Below, in pieces: positions 18,349 through 28,144 of a stretch of 64,000 bases of DNA. The stretch's first letter is position 1. Every line of letters starts with the position of its first letter. Source of the stretch: Glaciecola sp964418575 (GTDB lineage: Bacteria; Pseudomonadota; Gammaproteobacteria; Enterobacterales; Alteromonadaceae). The notes beneath the pieces were generated by a model. That model saw only the letters and a program-made list of their open reading frames with translations, was not told the DNA's origin and made no database searches. Location of the stretch: the NCBI GenBank assembly GCA_964418575.1, contig CAYQMI010000001.1, forward strand, positions 1 to 64,000, in the 5' to 3' direction. A program made the position numbers and the translations under genes.

Positions 18349-19692
18349 ATGACAATATTATCCGAAGCTAATGCAAAAGCGCTGCTAGAAAAAGTCGTAA
18401 AACTCTCTAAAGCAGACGAAGTAGAATGTGTACTAAACGGTATGGACGGTGGCAATATTCGCTATGCGCGAAATACCGTTTCAACAGCAGGCGAAGAGAG
18501 CGATTTAACCCTTGCGGTGCAGTCTACCTTTGGTAAACGCACAGGCGTAGCTACTATCAATGAGTTTGATAATGCCTCACTGGCAAAAGTCGTGAAGCGT
18601 TCTGAAGAGCTGGCAAAGTTAGCGCCAGAAAATGAAGAATATATGCCTGTGTTTGGTAAGCAAAAATACCTCGAATCAAATACATTTTTTGAGTCGGTTG
18701 CTCAAGCAACGCCAGAAACGCGAGCACAAGCGGCACAAAACAGTATTGCACCATCTAAAAAAGACAAGCTAGTCGCCGCTGGGTTTTTAGAAGAAACGGT
18801 GAGCTTTGTTGCCATGATGAACAGCAAAGGTTTGTTTGCCTACAATACCAGTACTGATGTTGATTTTTCAGTCACCATTCGAACCGAAGATGGCACTGGC
18901 TCTGGTTGGTCTACTCGCAACTACAGCGACTACAAGCTGCTTGATACTGCTGAAGCCTCAAACATTGCCATTAACAAGGCGAAAAACTCGGTAAATGCCA
19001 AGGCACTAGAGCCTGGCAAATACACGGTAATTTTAGAGCCGGCAGCCAGTGTTGGCCTAATTGGTAATATGGCCAGAAACTTTGGGCAACGCGGCGCGGA
19101 TGAAGGGCGCAGCTTTTTAAGTTATAAGCTTAAAGAGGGTGAGGATGCGAGCAAAGCACCAAAGAATCGCTTAGGCGAGAAAATGTTTGATGAAGTGGTG
19201 AATTTGTACAGCGACCCGCAGCATCCGATTGCGCCAGCAGCTCCTTTTGGTGACGACGGCTACCCGCGCAAACGGGTTGACTGGATTAAAAATGGCGTGG
19301 TAACAAACATGCCAAACACCCCATACTGGGCGAAGAAGACTGAAGTAGATTACATTCCTGCGCCTGGCAACCTTATTATGGAAGGTGGCGATCAAAGCCT
19401 TGAGCAAATGATAAAAAGCACGCGACGAGGCATTTTGGTCACGCGCTTGTGGTACATCCGCACGCTCGACCCGCAAACTTTGCTTTATACTGGCCTTACT
19501 CGCGACGGTACTTTTTATATTGAAGACGGTGAAATTAAGTACCCAGTTAAAAACTTCCGCTTTAATGAAAGTCCGATTGTGATGCTTAACAATATTGAAG
19601 CATTAGGTAAACCAGAGCGAATTGACGGCAATATGATCCCGCCAATGAAAATTCGCGACTTTACCTTCAGTAGCTTGTCTGACGCTGTATAG
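18349..19692 (+). CDS. TldE/PmbA-like partner of TldD
   Basis: This 447-residue TldD/PmbA-family protein lacks the HExxxH motif, as TldE/PmbA subunits do; the corresponding region reads LEPAASVGLIGNMARNFGQRGADEGRSF. It would form the active protease as a heterodimer with the TldD encoded just upstream. No signal peptide is visible (MTILSEANAKALLEKVVKLS), in contrast to its Tat-tagged partner, so export would need hitchhiking, or the two may not pair. AAGGAAG lies about seven bases before the ATG. The C-terminus carries FRFNESPIVMLNNIEALG, characteristic of the family. Confidence 0.9.
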   Translation: MTILSEANAKALLEKVVKLSKADEVECVLNGMDGGNIRYARNTVSTAGEESDLTLAVQSTFGKRTGVATINEFDNASLAKVVKRSEELAKLAPENEEYMPVFGKQKYLESNTFFESVAQATPETRAQAAQNSIAPSKKDKLVAAGFLEETVSFVAMMNSKGLFAYNTSTDVDFSVTIRTEDGTGSGWSTRNYSDYKLLDTAEASNIAINKAKNSVNAKALEPGKYTVILEPAASVGLIGNMARNFGQRGADEGRSFLSYKLKEGEDASKAPKNRLGEKMFDEVVNLYSDPQHPIAPAAPFGDDGYPRKRVDWIKNGVVTNMPNTPYWAKKTEVDYIPAPGNLIMEGGDQSLEQMIKSTRRGILVTRLWYIRTLDPQTLLYTGLTRDGTFYIEDGEIKYPVKNFRFNESPIVMLNNIEALGKPERIDGNMIPPMKIRDFTFSSLSDAV

Positions 19693-19730
19693 CGTTTGCA
19701 GGTCCGGCGTATTGATAGGATTATGTTGTC

Positions 19731-20438
19731 ATGGAATTAAGTCGTCGACGTTTTGTTATGTCGGCTTTAGCCCTTTGCGTATGTGCGGCTTTTCCTGCGC
19801 GCACAACAAGGGCTATGAGCAATGAGTATGACTTTTATTTTACGCGCCTAAGTTACGAATCGGGGAATTGGGAGGTAGACGAGCGCATGCCCGCTAACGT
19901 TCTCAATTCCTTGATTGAATATACAAGTTTACGTGTGGACCTGACCGAGCGAGTCATAGCCTTATCAGATCCTGCCATGTTGAGTTCTCCCTTTTGCTAT
20001 ATGGCTGGCCACAGACTAGTGCAGTTTAGCCGTCAGGAGCGTGAGAACTTTAAAACCTATGTTGAAAACGGTGGTTTTGTATTTGTAGACGATTGCAATC
20101 ACGACATAGACGGTATGTTTGCGCGGACCTTTGAAGCGCAAATGGCTGATATTTTTGGTCCACAAGCCTTACAAAAAATTCCGAATGATCACCCCATTTA
20201 CTCTTCATTTTTTGAATTTGACGGTCCACCGCGCACTTCTGTAGAGCTAAACGGTTGGGGCGATGGTTTGGTGCATGAGTATTTAAAAGCAATTGAAATT
20301 AACGGTCGTATTGCGGTGCTCTACAGCAATAAAGATTTGGGCTGTGAATGGGACTACGATTTTCGCAATAAACGCTGGTTGCGAGTGGACAACACGCGAT
20401 TTGCAGTGAATATTGTGATGTACGCGATGACTGCATAA
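19731..20438 (+). CDS. DUF4159 protein with Tat signal
   Basis: The 235-residue protein has a twin-arginine leader (MELSRRRFVMSALALCVCAA, cut near TTRA). The DUF4159 fold resembles a glutamine-amidotransferase/ThuA-like domain: FTRLSYESGNWEVDERMPANVLNSLIEYTSL, then AGHRLVQFSRQERENFKTYVENGGFVFVDDCNHD, DHPIYSSFFEFDG and a C-terminal NTRFAVNIVMYAMTA. The function is not known. DUF4159 proteins are commonly encoded with MoxR ATPases and DUF58 proteins, as here. It lies between tldE (38 bases) and moxR (19 bases), consistent with one operon. Confidence 0.85.
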   Translation: MELSRRRFVMSALALCVCAAFPARTTRAMSNEYDFYFTRLSYESGNWEVDERMPANVLNSLIEYTSLRVDLTERVIALSDPAMLSSPFCYMAGHRLVQFSRQERENFKTYVENGGFVFVDDCNHDIDGMFARTFEAQMADIFGPQALQKIPNDHPIYSSFFEFDGPPRTSVELNGWGDGLVHEYLKAIEINGRIAVLYSNKDLGCEWDYDFRNKRWLRVDNTRFAVNIVMYAMTA

Positions 20439-20457
20439 GTAAAACGAGAGAGCCTCA

Positions 20458-21456
20458 ATGAATGAGAAAGAAGTAGGGGATTTACTGGGTAAATTAGATT
20501 TAGTCAGCAGCGAAGTAGCTAAAGTGATTGTTGGTCAGCAAGAGGTTGTGTCTCAGCTTTTAGTGAGTATTTTGGCCGGTGGTCACTGTTTGTTAGAAGG
20601 TGTGCCAGGCTTAGCAAAAACCCTGATGGTTAGTACCTTAGCTCAAACCTTAGAACTTGGCTTTAAGCGGGTTCAATTTACCCCAGATTTGATGCCAAGC
20701 GATATTATAGGCACTGAAATTCTAGAAACCGACAAAGAAACGGGACAACGTTTTTTTAAATTCCAAAAAGGGCCGGTATTTACCAATATTCTTCTTGCCG
20801 ACGAAATCAACAGAACTCCAGCAAAAACTCAAGCAGCGCTGCTTGAGGCCATGCAAGAAAAGCAGCTAAGTTATGGGGGAGAGCATTACGACTTACCCGC
20901 GCCATTTTTTGTGCTAGCCACACAAAATCCAGTTGAGCAATCGGGCACCTATCCATTACCTGAAGCGCAGCTCGACCGCTTTTTAATGTTTGTGCGCGTT
21001 GATTATCCAAGCCAAGAAGATGAAATTGATATTCTAAAGCGAACCACTGGTAATTATCGACCGCAAGTTGAGCACACGCTTAATGCGCAGGACCTTATTG
21101 CTCTGCAAGGCCTCGTTCGTGAGATAGAAATATCTGATCCGCTACTTAACTATGTGGGTGATATTGTTAGAAACACGCGACCAGACAACACGCAGCTTGC
21201 AACAGTAAATGACTTCGTGCGCTGGGGAGCAGGGCCGCGAGCAGGACAGGCCTTGGTTTTGTGCGCAAAAGCCCATGCACTTTGCCAACATCGTTTTGCA
21301 GTAACACTTAAGGACATTCAGGCGATAGCGCACGCAGTATTAAGGCACAGAATATTGTTAAACTTTCAGGCAGAAGCTGAGGGCTTAACAAGCGATGAGG
21401 TGATCAAGCGCTTGCTAGGCGATATTAAACCGCCTAAAAGTGCCTTAGCAAACTGA
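20458..21456 (+). CDS. MoxR-family AAA+ ATPase
   Basis: This cytoplasmic AAA+ ATPase of 332 residues shows Walker A GVPGLAKT (about 46-53), Walker B LLADEINRTPAKTQAALLEAM (about 116-136), sensor 1 in FFVLATQNPVEQSGTYPLPEAQLDRF and the C-terminal lid domain. MoxR proteins act as chaperones that activate or assemble VWA-containing membrane or periplasmic complexes. The next gene encodes the usual DUF58 partner, with 22 bases between them. GAGAG precedes the ATG. Family assignment is certain; the client is unknown. Confidence 0.95.
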   Translation: MNEKEVGDLLGKLDLVSSEVAKVIVGQQEVVSQLLVSILAGGHCLLEGVPGLAKTLMVSTLAQTLELGFKRVQFTPDLMPSDIIGTEILETDKETGQRFFKFQKGPVFTNILLADEINRTPAKTQAALLEAMQEKQLSYGGEHYDLPAPFFVLATQNPVEQSGTYPLPEAQLDRFLMFVRVDYPSQEDEIDILKRTTGNYRPQVEHTLNAQDLIALQGLVREIEISDPLLNYVGDIVRNTRPDNTQLATVNDFVRWGAGPRAGQALVLCAKAHALCQHRFAVTLKDIQAIAHAVLRHRILLNFQAEAEGLTSDEVIKRLLGDIKPPKSALAN

Positions 21457-21478
21457 TGCAATAAGGCGCTATCTTGTT

Positions 21479-22381
21479 ATGATGCCAACGCTTATTCAGC
21501 CAGCGCTGCTCGCGCAATTAAAAGACTTGCCTTTGGTTGCTAAAACCGTCGCGCAGGGGTTTTTACATGGCATTCACAGCAGTCATCAGCGCGGCAGCGG
21601 AATGGAATTTAATCAGTATAGAGCTTATGAGCCTGGCGACCCTCTGCAAAACATCGATTGGAAGCTTTTTGCTCGCAGCGACCGTTATTACGTGCGCGAA
21701 GCACAGCGAGAAAGCAACATACAAGTTTGGTTTTTGATAGATGCTAGCGCGTCTATGCTGCATAAATCTAGCGTGGCGAATAAAAGTCCTTGGCATAAGT
21801 TAGATTATGCTAAGCACTTAGCGGCCACTATGGCTTATTTAGCGCAGTCTCAAGGGGATTCAGTTGGCCTTTTAAGCTTGCATAGCAAAACACCCGAATT
21901 AGTGCCAGCAATGGCGGGGTATCAACACTGGCAGCGCTGCGTACTGCAACTTTCCAAGATACAAGCAGGCAGTGCCTTTCCGAGTATCGAGCAACTTAAA
22001 CATCAACTAGCTCGGGTGCAAGAGCATGGTTTAGTGATTGTGATGAGTGATTTTTATCAGGAGTCGGAAGAAATTCTTGATGCACTTGCTCAATTGCAAA
22101 GCCCGCGCACAGATGTCATTGCAATGCACTTAAGCGGCGAAGACGAACAAAGCTTTCCTTATAAAGGCCGAATTCATTTTGAAGACAGAGAAAGCGGCGA
22201 GCGGCGCACACTTTCAGCAGCAAAGGCAAAACAAGCTTACTTATCGCAATTAGAAAACTTTAATGCTTCCTTAGATTTAAATCTCAAAGCGAAAGGGATC
22301 GCAAATGAAAAAGTCAGTATCGATGAACCCATGGACCAAGCGCTGAGAAGGTTTTTGAAATTAAGGATTAGCAGAGCATGA
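21479..22381 (+). CDS. DUF58 protein with VWA-like domain
   Basis: The 300-residue DUF58 protein carries the hallmark GMEFNQYRAYEPGDPLQNIDWKLFARSDRYYVREAQRE, followed by a VWA-like core FLIDASASM. The DxSxS metal-site pattern is intact, and VIVMSDFYQE follows further along. DUF58 proteins pair with MoxR ATPases, and the VWA-like domain is thought to mediate protein binding. No transmembrane segment is seen. The stop overlaps the start of the BatA-like gene in an ATGA, so the two are translationally coupled. Confidence 0.92.
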   Translation: MMPTLIQPALLAQLKDLPLVAKTVAQGFLHGIHSSHQRGSGMEFNQYRAYEPGDPLQNIDWKLFARSDRYYVREAQRESNIQVWFLIDASASMLHKSSVANKSPWHKLDYAKHLAATMAYLAQSQGDSVGLLSLHSKTPELVPAMAGYQHWQRCVLQLSKIQAGSAFPSIEQLKHQLARVQEHGLVIVMSDFYQESEEILDALAQLQSPRTDVIAMHLSGEDEQSFPYKGRIHFEDRESGERRTLSAAKAKQAYLSQLENFNASLDLNLKAKGIANEKVSIDEPMDQALRRFLKLRISRA

Positions 22382-23489
22382 TCCCCTTACTGCTGTTCTT
22401 AGTCTTAGCTATTCCGGTAGCTATCCATATTTTTAGTCGAAGTGAAGGGAAGGTGCTGCTGTTTCCCTCCATCGCATTATTACCCAAGCAAAGTGCACCC
22501 ACTGAAATACAAATAAAGCTGCATCAAAAACGCCTTTTGCTTGTTCGCTTGCTGTTGTTTTTTCTCGTTACTTTGATTTTATTATTTCCACTAATATTTG
22601 ATTATTTTAAATTTGCCGAAGATAAACTCACGAATTCAGCCTCCCCCCGTCAAGAGATAATTGTTATGCAAGACTGGTGGGAATTGAGCACTACAGAGCA
22701 AAAGCAGGGTTTACTGGCATCGCTTGAAGAAGATGGCTTTGCCAAGGCAAGCACAATTATACTCGTTGCACATTCGCCCAGCGCTACTGATTCAAACCAG
22801 ATGATTCGCTCAATATCATCGAAGGAGTTTTTGAACAATGGAGCAAGCTATTCATGGTTCGCTACTCAAGCTGATGCTAAGCAAGAAAACACTAAGCAAG
22901 AAAACACTCAGGCTAGTGAGCTTGTTGGCGCAAGTCTACAAAGCAAGGAATTGAAGCGACAGTCCTTACACACACTAAACACATGGTCTATTGCACAGGC
23001 TCTGGCATCGAGCTTCGGTCCAAATGCAGCTATTCATATTTACAGCAGCAATCGCCTGTCGCAATTCGTGGGTGACTATGTGAACGTGGTATCAAAAGAA
23101 CAAGCTGTCTTTTGGCATATTCTCGAAGCTCCTGATCACTCCCAAAACCATGACGACGCTGAGAAAACGCAAGATGCTCTTGATACCTTGCAAAATAACG
23201 GGCCCATACGCCTCGCTTATGTAAAGCATGATAATGAGGAGNNNNNNNNNNNNNNNNNNNNNNNNNNNNNNNNNNNNNNNNNNNNNNNNNNNNNNNNNNN
23301 NNNNNNNNNNNNNNNNNNNNNNNNNNNNNNNNNNNNNNNNNGCGTCCACGTTTAGACGCTTTACAAAGTGAAGAAACAAATCCATGGCGTCAATGGTTAA
23401 TTCTGCTTGCTGTACTTATTTTCTTTATTGAAAGATTGTATAGCGAGTGGTCCTATCGCTTAGTCTCAAATTTGCCAGAGCGAGGGTAG
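22378..23489 (+). CDS. BatA-like membrane protein, interrupted by a scaffold gap
   Basis: The N-terminal MIPLLLFLVLAIPVAIHIFSRSEGKVLLFPSIALL and a second helix (LLLVRLLLFFLVTLILLFPLIF) give the two-helix BatA/aerotolerance N-terminal domain. The following region is rich in Gln/Lys with a short direct repeat (KQENTKQENT). A 100-N gap at 23242-23341 breaks the frame. On its right, in another frame because the gap size is arbitrary, the reading resumes with RPRLDALQSEETNPWRQWL, a C-terminal helix ILLAVLIFFIERLYSEW, and stops at 23487-23489. I therefore call one gene across the gap. Its start overlaps the DUF58 stop by four bases. Confidence 0.85.
23242..23341. other. Scaffold gap (100 N) inside the BatA-like gene
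   Basis: Exactly 100 N. The frames on the two sides differ, so the true missing length is not a simple 100 bases. Both sides belong to the same coding sequence. Confidence 0.95.
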
Positions 23490-23495
23490 ATAAAA

Positions 23496-25982
23496 GTGCC
23501 CGCGCCGAATACATCAAAGTCTTCACCTGAGCTACAGCAGTTAATCAATCAAGCTTATATAACAACTAAGCGCAGATATCTCGGCTTTTCAGCGCTGCGT
23601 TCGGCCTTCTATGGTTTGTTAATTAGTTTCGGACTGATGCTAGTTGCGTTTGCGAGCTTTCTTGTAGCCATGAGCGCTTCTTCGCTCAGCGCAATAATCG
23701 CGCTAAGCGGTCAATTAAGTTTTGCGCAAGTGCTTACAGGCTATATCGGTTTAGGCATATTTTCAGCATTAGTTGCATTTGTTTTTCTGCTATGGCGCAG
23801 CACTAAACAAAGTGCTGTAAATCAGCTTAGCCCCTACAGTTTTTTGCTGCACCTCAACCGAACGCATAACGAACTTGAAGAAAGCGCACAGCTTTGCCTT
23901 GTGCCTGAGCATGAGTTAAGCCTAGTACAAAGCATGCAGCTAAAGCGTATAAGACCGTTTTTGCAAGCGCTACTTGTGCAAGAGTCATCTTCGTACTTAC
24001 TACAGTTTGCGTTTAAAGCCCAAGCAATCAAAGTAGTTATTACGCTGATTGTTAGCGTCTTTTTACTGCATAGTGGCGTGAGTTATTTAAATTCTATTAG
24101 CGCAAAGTCCCAAAGCGCAAGCTTTAAAGCGAATTCGCCGCAAGAAAACGAGCCAGCGCTTAAGCCTCTCGATAAGCTTATTGTTTCAGTTGCAGCACCA
24201 AGCTACACAAAGCAAGCACCTTTTGAACAGCAAGCACTTAATCTAGAGGTGTTAGAGGGCTCGAGCATTACTTGGACAATTCCTTTGCCAGAGTCGATAG
24301 CTAACGACTATGACTTTTCGCTCACATTGAGTAATGGTAAAAGTATTGAGTTTGCTTGGTCAAAAGGAAAATACAAAGCGCAGCACATAGCCGATTCTTC
24401 TGCTGTTTATTCAATATCGCAAAGCTTTAACGATACTGAGACAGTTAGCGATATTTCAACATTATCAGTACTCAAAGATGCCAAGCCTTTCGTTCAAATT
24501 TACGTACCTGAACAAATCACTACCGAATTTGCTAAAAATGCGCTGCCGACTATGCGAACAGAGGTAGAAATTTACGATGACTATGGTCTTAAGGAAGTTA
24601 AAATTATTGCTTCGGTTGCTAAAGGTTCGGGCGAGGCCGTTAAGTTTCGAGATGAAGAATTTATTTTTGATGAGATTATCCAGCGGAATGAACGTGATAT
24701 TTACATAAAGAACTGGGACTTAAGCGCACTTAATATGGCGCCTGGAGACGAGCTTTATTTTAGCGTGTTCGCTCTAGACAATAAGCCGCCAGAAGGGCAA
24801 AGCACCACATCATCAACGCGAATTCTGCGCTGGCTCGATACCGAAGATAAAGCCATTTCAGCACAAGGCATTGTCATTGACTTTATGCCTGAATATCTAA
24901 AAAGTCAGCGCCAAATTATTATTGAGACGGAAGAGTTAATCGCGCAAAAAGAGAGGCTTAGTACACAGGAGTTTACTCGTATTTCTCGCGCTTTAGCCAT
25001 TGACCAACAAGACTTGAAGGAATCGTACGGACAGTATTTAGGTGACGAAGTTGAGTCAGGTGTTCTACGGGAGATGGAAGATGGCATGCGCGCTCCGGCT
25101 TTAGCTGACGCAGAACATGATCATGATCACGACCATGACCACGACAACACCCAACAGGAAGTGCTAGAAGCGCAAGACCACGACCATGAGCACGAGCATG
25201 CTCATAACTACGATAGTTCAGCGCAAAATGACATTTCTGGCTACAGCGAGATAATAGAGCGCTTTGGTCATAATCATGGTAGTGCGGATGTTGGCTTTAT
25301 TAAAACCTTTGAAGGACAGATTAATCCTAAGGTGCTAATGAAACGAGCACTCGCCCAAATGTGGGATGCCGAACTTAATCTGCAGCTATCGCAGCCCGAG
25401 CTAGCCTTACCCTATGAAAAGCAAGCGCTAGACTACTTAAATAGAGCCAAGCAAGCAGAGCGCATTTACGTAAAACGGCTTGGTTTTGAACCGCCTCCGG
25501 TTACAGAGGAGCGTCGTTACGCTGGCAAACTCAATGAAATTTTGACTTATGAAAAGGATATCTCCATCGAGCTGCCAAACAGTCAGATTGATGAAATGAA
25601 GGCGCTTATTTCCATACTTAATAATCGTGTGGCGGCAAATACAACATCTTTAGATATTAGCGCCAGCGAGCGGGCGGTGCTAGATACAGTTACAGCGATA
25701 CTGACCGAGCAACTTGATCAAGAGCCCAAATGGTTGTCGCATGTCGCGACACTAAAGGAGTTTCAGTTACATAATTCATTTAGCTTAGACAAATGTGAAA
25801 ATTGTATGGCGACTTTAATTGCGCAACTGCATTCGGTATTACCGAAGGTAGTTGCATACATCAAACCGCCCTCCTTACCTTATTCTCAAACAAGCCCGAT
25901 TACGCGAGCTTATGCAGAGGCATTAAATCAGCAAAGCAATGTTCAGGCTAAGCAGTACATACAAAGTGAGCAGAAACGATGA
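23496..25982 (+). CDS. DUF4175-like large membrane protein with His-rich linker
   Basis: The 828-residue protein starts with GTG. Two hydrophobic segments near residues 33-65 and 77-100 and a third near 175-195 anchor a large extracytoplasmic region. This includes an Ig-like section (LIVSVAAPSYTKQAPF, YDDYGLKEVKI) typical of DUF4175 proteins. At about residues 538-573 there is a His/Asp/Glu tract (HDHDHDHDN, then DHDHEHEHAH), with HNHG near 591, suggesting metal binding. The C-terminal half is helical, with a CENC motif near 767-770. The function is unknown. It sits between the BatA-like gene (six bases) and a GATase-like membrane protein whose start overlaps its stop in ATGA. Confidence 0.75.
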   Translation: MPAPNTSKSSPELQQLINQAYITTKRRYLGFSALRSAFYGLLISFGLMLVAFASFLVAMSASSLSAIIALSGQLSFAQVLTGYIGLGIFSALVAFVFLLWRSTKQSAVNQLSPYSFLLHLNRTHNELEESAQLCLVPEHELSLVQSMQLKRIRPFLQALLVQESSSYLLQFAFKAQAIKVVITLIVSVFLLHSGVSYLNSISAKSQSASFKANSPQENEPALKPLDKLIVSVAAPSYTKQAPFEQQALNLEVLEGSSITWTIPLPESIANDYDFSLTLSNGKSIEFAWSKGKYKAQHIADSSAVYSISQSFNDTETVSDISTLSVLKDAKPFVQIYVPEQITTEFAKNALPTMRTEVEIYDDYGLKEVKIIASVAKGSGEAVKFRDEEFIFDEIIQRNERDIYIKNWDLSALNMAPGDELYFSVFALDNKPPEGQSTTSSTRILRWLDTEDKAISAQGIVIDFMPEYLKSQRQIIIETEELIAQKERLSTQEFTRISRALAIDQQDLKESYGQYLGDEVESGVLREMEDGMRAPALADAEHDHDHDHDHDNTQQEVLEAQDHDHEHEHAHNYDSSAQNDISGYSEIIERFGHNHGSADVGFIKTFEGQINPKVLMKRALAQMWDAELNLQLSQPELALPYEKQALDYLNRAKQAERIYVKRLGFEPPPVTEERRYAGKLNEILTYEKDISIELPNSQIDEMKALISILNNRVAANTTSLDISASERAVLDTVTAILTEQLDQEPKWLSHVATLKEFQLHNSFSLDKCENCMATLIAQLHSVLPKVVAYIKPPSLPYSQTSPITRAYAEALNQQSNVQAKQYIQSEQKR

Positions 25983-27991
25983 ATCTGTTCTCACTTCATA
26001 TCGAAAGCGCCTTTCCAGACTTTGTTCAAATAATGCTTGTAGGGTTTGTTTTACTGGCCACAGCTCTCGCATGTGTCTTTGCGATAAAACGTTTGATCAA
26101 GCGCCATATACTTATTAAATCTGCAGTACTCATCTTAAATGTGTGCGCAGCGCTATCTTTTCTTGGACTCATATTTGATGTGTCATATCTGAGCACAAAA
26201 CCGACTCACATATACTTGCTTACCGAGAACGTAGACACTGCCGAATTAAGTAAGCTAGCTCACTCCGACGCAGAAATCATTTGGCTTAAGTTACACTCAG
26301 GAGATGAATCAAGTAATCAAATAGCGCAAGCACTACTAGAGCAAAGTCTCGTACCCGATGACATTGGCTCTATAACTAGCATAAGTCAGTTGCCCTTATA
26401 TTACCCTAACGTTGAACAGCTAGTATTGCTTGGAGATGGTTTGAGCACGGCTCAATTTAACGAGTTAAGTGCATCGTATGCTATGGCGGCCTCACAGTCT
26501 TCTAAAAGTGCTCAGCCCTTTGTGGTCCATAAAGCATATTCGAGACTACTAGGCCTTACAGACATGCGGTGGTCACGTCATCTTAGTATTGGCGAGTTTG
26601 GTCAGATATCTGGGCAAGTGCAGGGTACTCTCGTAAACGCCGAAGATATGGGCTCGGCACAAGCAAACAAACTATACACACTTAGTTTGATTGACCCATT
26701 CGGCAACGAACTTGAAAGTCAGCGATTAAGAGTTCAAGACACCTTCTCATTCACCTTTCAAGCATCTGTTGGTGGCCCTTGGTTGTACACTCTGAATCTT
26801 AAGGAAGGCATTCAATCGGAGCCAATAGTAAGTGAGAAACTCAGCGTACAAGTGCGCGAGGCTGGGCCCGTCAAACTTATGATAAAACAATCGGCACCTT
26901 CCTTTGAAAGTAGGCAGTTACAAAACCTTTTAAACGAACAAGGCTCAAAAGTGCTTACCCTTACGCAAATAAGCAAAGACAGAGATATTGCACAGTTCAC
27001 TAACTTAGAGGCAGCTGAAAAAGAGCTTGCGAAAACACCCTTTAGTCTTGAAAGCCTTGGGTATTTCGACATGCTCATTATTGATCAACGTGCACTAGCT
27101 AAACTTTCCCAAACACAGTCCAGCAATTTAGTGCAGGCGCTAAAAGAAGGTTTGGGTTTGCTAATATTGGCAGACCTAAATGGCATTGACGATTGGCAAA
27201 GCATGCCAGGCCCGTTCTCTTCGGTTATATCTATTCGTAATAAGTCTAGTGCGCCTAGCAGTGAGCAGGCTACCTTTTTAAGATGGCAATACCAAAGGCT
27301 AGAAACACCGGTCAAAGCAATCGATGCTAGCTTATTTGCAAGTAGTTCAGGTGCTAGAGTGTTAGTCAGTGAACAAATGGGGGACGCTGTCGCGCTCAGT
27401 CAAGGCTTTGGTCTAGGGCAGCTTGCTATATCCTTATTTGACTCTAGTTATGCTTTTAAAACTCAGGGTAGGGCAGATTTACACAGTCATTATTGGCAGT
27501 GGCTAATACAAAATATCGCCCGCAATAGCGCCAGTATGCGCTGGTCTGGAGTAGCTGAAGACAGCCTTATTCAAATATATCAACAACAAAGTAGCTGTTT
27601 GCTCAACACTAGTGAAGATGCACAATTATACCTAGAGCAAGCCGGGCAAAGAGTAGGCTTGCATAATGTTAAGCAAATCATCGATAACACGAGCACCTGT
27701 GTTAGCTATTGGCCTCGTAAGCAAGGCTGGTATTCACTTTTTGCAAAAGCATCTGATGCCACTAATACAAGGGCAGATTACTTTGCGTATTCTTTAGCTG
27801 ATTGGCGTGCCTGGCGACAGAATATAAAACAAAGTGCGACAAGCGAATATCTTGCAAGGCAAAAAGAGGCTAAGGCCAGCGTTTCCGAAGTATGGCGCAG
27901 CATCAGTAATTACTGGTTTTGGGCTATCCTGATATTTTGCTTATCAATGCTTTGGGTAGAGAGAAGATTAAACGACAGCAACCTAAACTGA
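25979..27991 (+). CDS. Membrane protein with GATase-like middle domain, last gene of the MoxR cluster
   Basis: The 670-residue product has N-terminal helices (about 14-35 and 45-66) and a C-terminal helix (YWFWAILIFCLSMLWVE), enclosing a large domain presumably in the periplasm. The region around LGYFDMLIIDQRALAKLSQTQSSNLVQALKEGLGLLILADLNGID (near 360-405) resembles the amidotransferase-like fold seen in membrane proteins of MoxR/BatA clusters; I see no catalytic Cys-His pair. It overlaps the upstream gene by four bases (ATGA), so it belongs to the same operon and probably to the same complex as DUF4175, BatA-like and DUF58 proteins. No firm family name can be given. Confidence 0.65.
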   Translation: MNLFSLHIESAFPDFVQIMLVGFVLLATALACVFAIKRLIKRHILIKSAVLILNVCAALSFLGLIFDVSYLSTKPTHIYLLTENVDTAELSKLAHSDAEIIWLKLHSGDESSNQIAQALLEQSLVPDDIGSITSISQLPLYYPNVEQLVLLGDGLSTAQFNELSASYAMAASQSSKSAQPFVVHKAYSRLLGLTDMRWSRHLSIGEFGQISGQVQGTLVNAEDMGSAQANKLYTLSLIDPFGNELESQRLRVQDTFSFTFQASVGGPWLYTLNLKEGIQSEPIVSEKLSVQVREAGPVKLMIKQSAPSFESRQLQNLLNEQGSKVLTLTQISKDRDIAQFTNLEAAEKELAKTPFSLESLGYFDMLIIDQRALAKLSQTQSSNLVQALKEGLGLLILADLNGIDDWQSMPGPFSSVISIRNKSSAPSSEQATFLRWQYQRLETPVKAIDASLFASSSGARVLVSEQMGDAVALSQGFGLGQLAISLFDSSYAFKTQGRADLHSHYWQWLIQNIARNSASMRWSGVAEDSLIQIYQQQSSCLLNTSEDAQLYLEQAGQRVGLHNVKQIIDNTSTCVSYWPRKQGWYSLFAKASDATNTRADYFAYSLADWRAWRQNIKQSATSEYLARQKEAKASVSEVWRSISNYWFWAILIFCLSMLWVERRLNDSNLN

Positions 27992-28144
27992 TATTTAGCT
28001 TAAACAATCCTTACAGACAGTTACTAGCAATTTCCTATCTTGTTATTGTTTATGTGCATCGAGGCACTGCGCAGCCTGCGGGTTCGCGCGTAGTGTTCAC
28101 AAAGATTTAATGCACTTTAATCAACAACATTATTGGAGAATATC

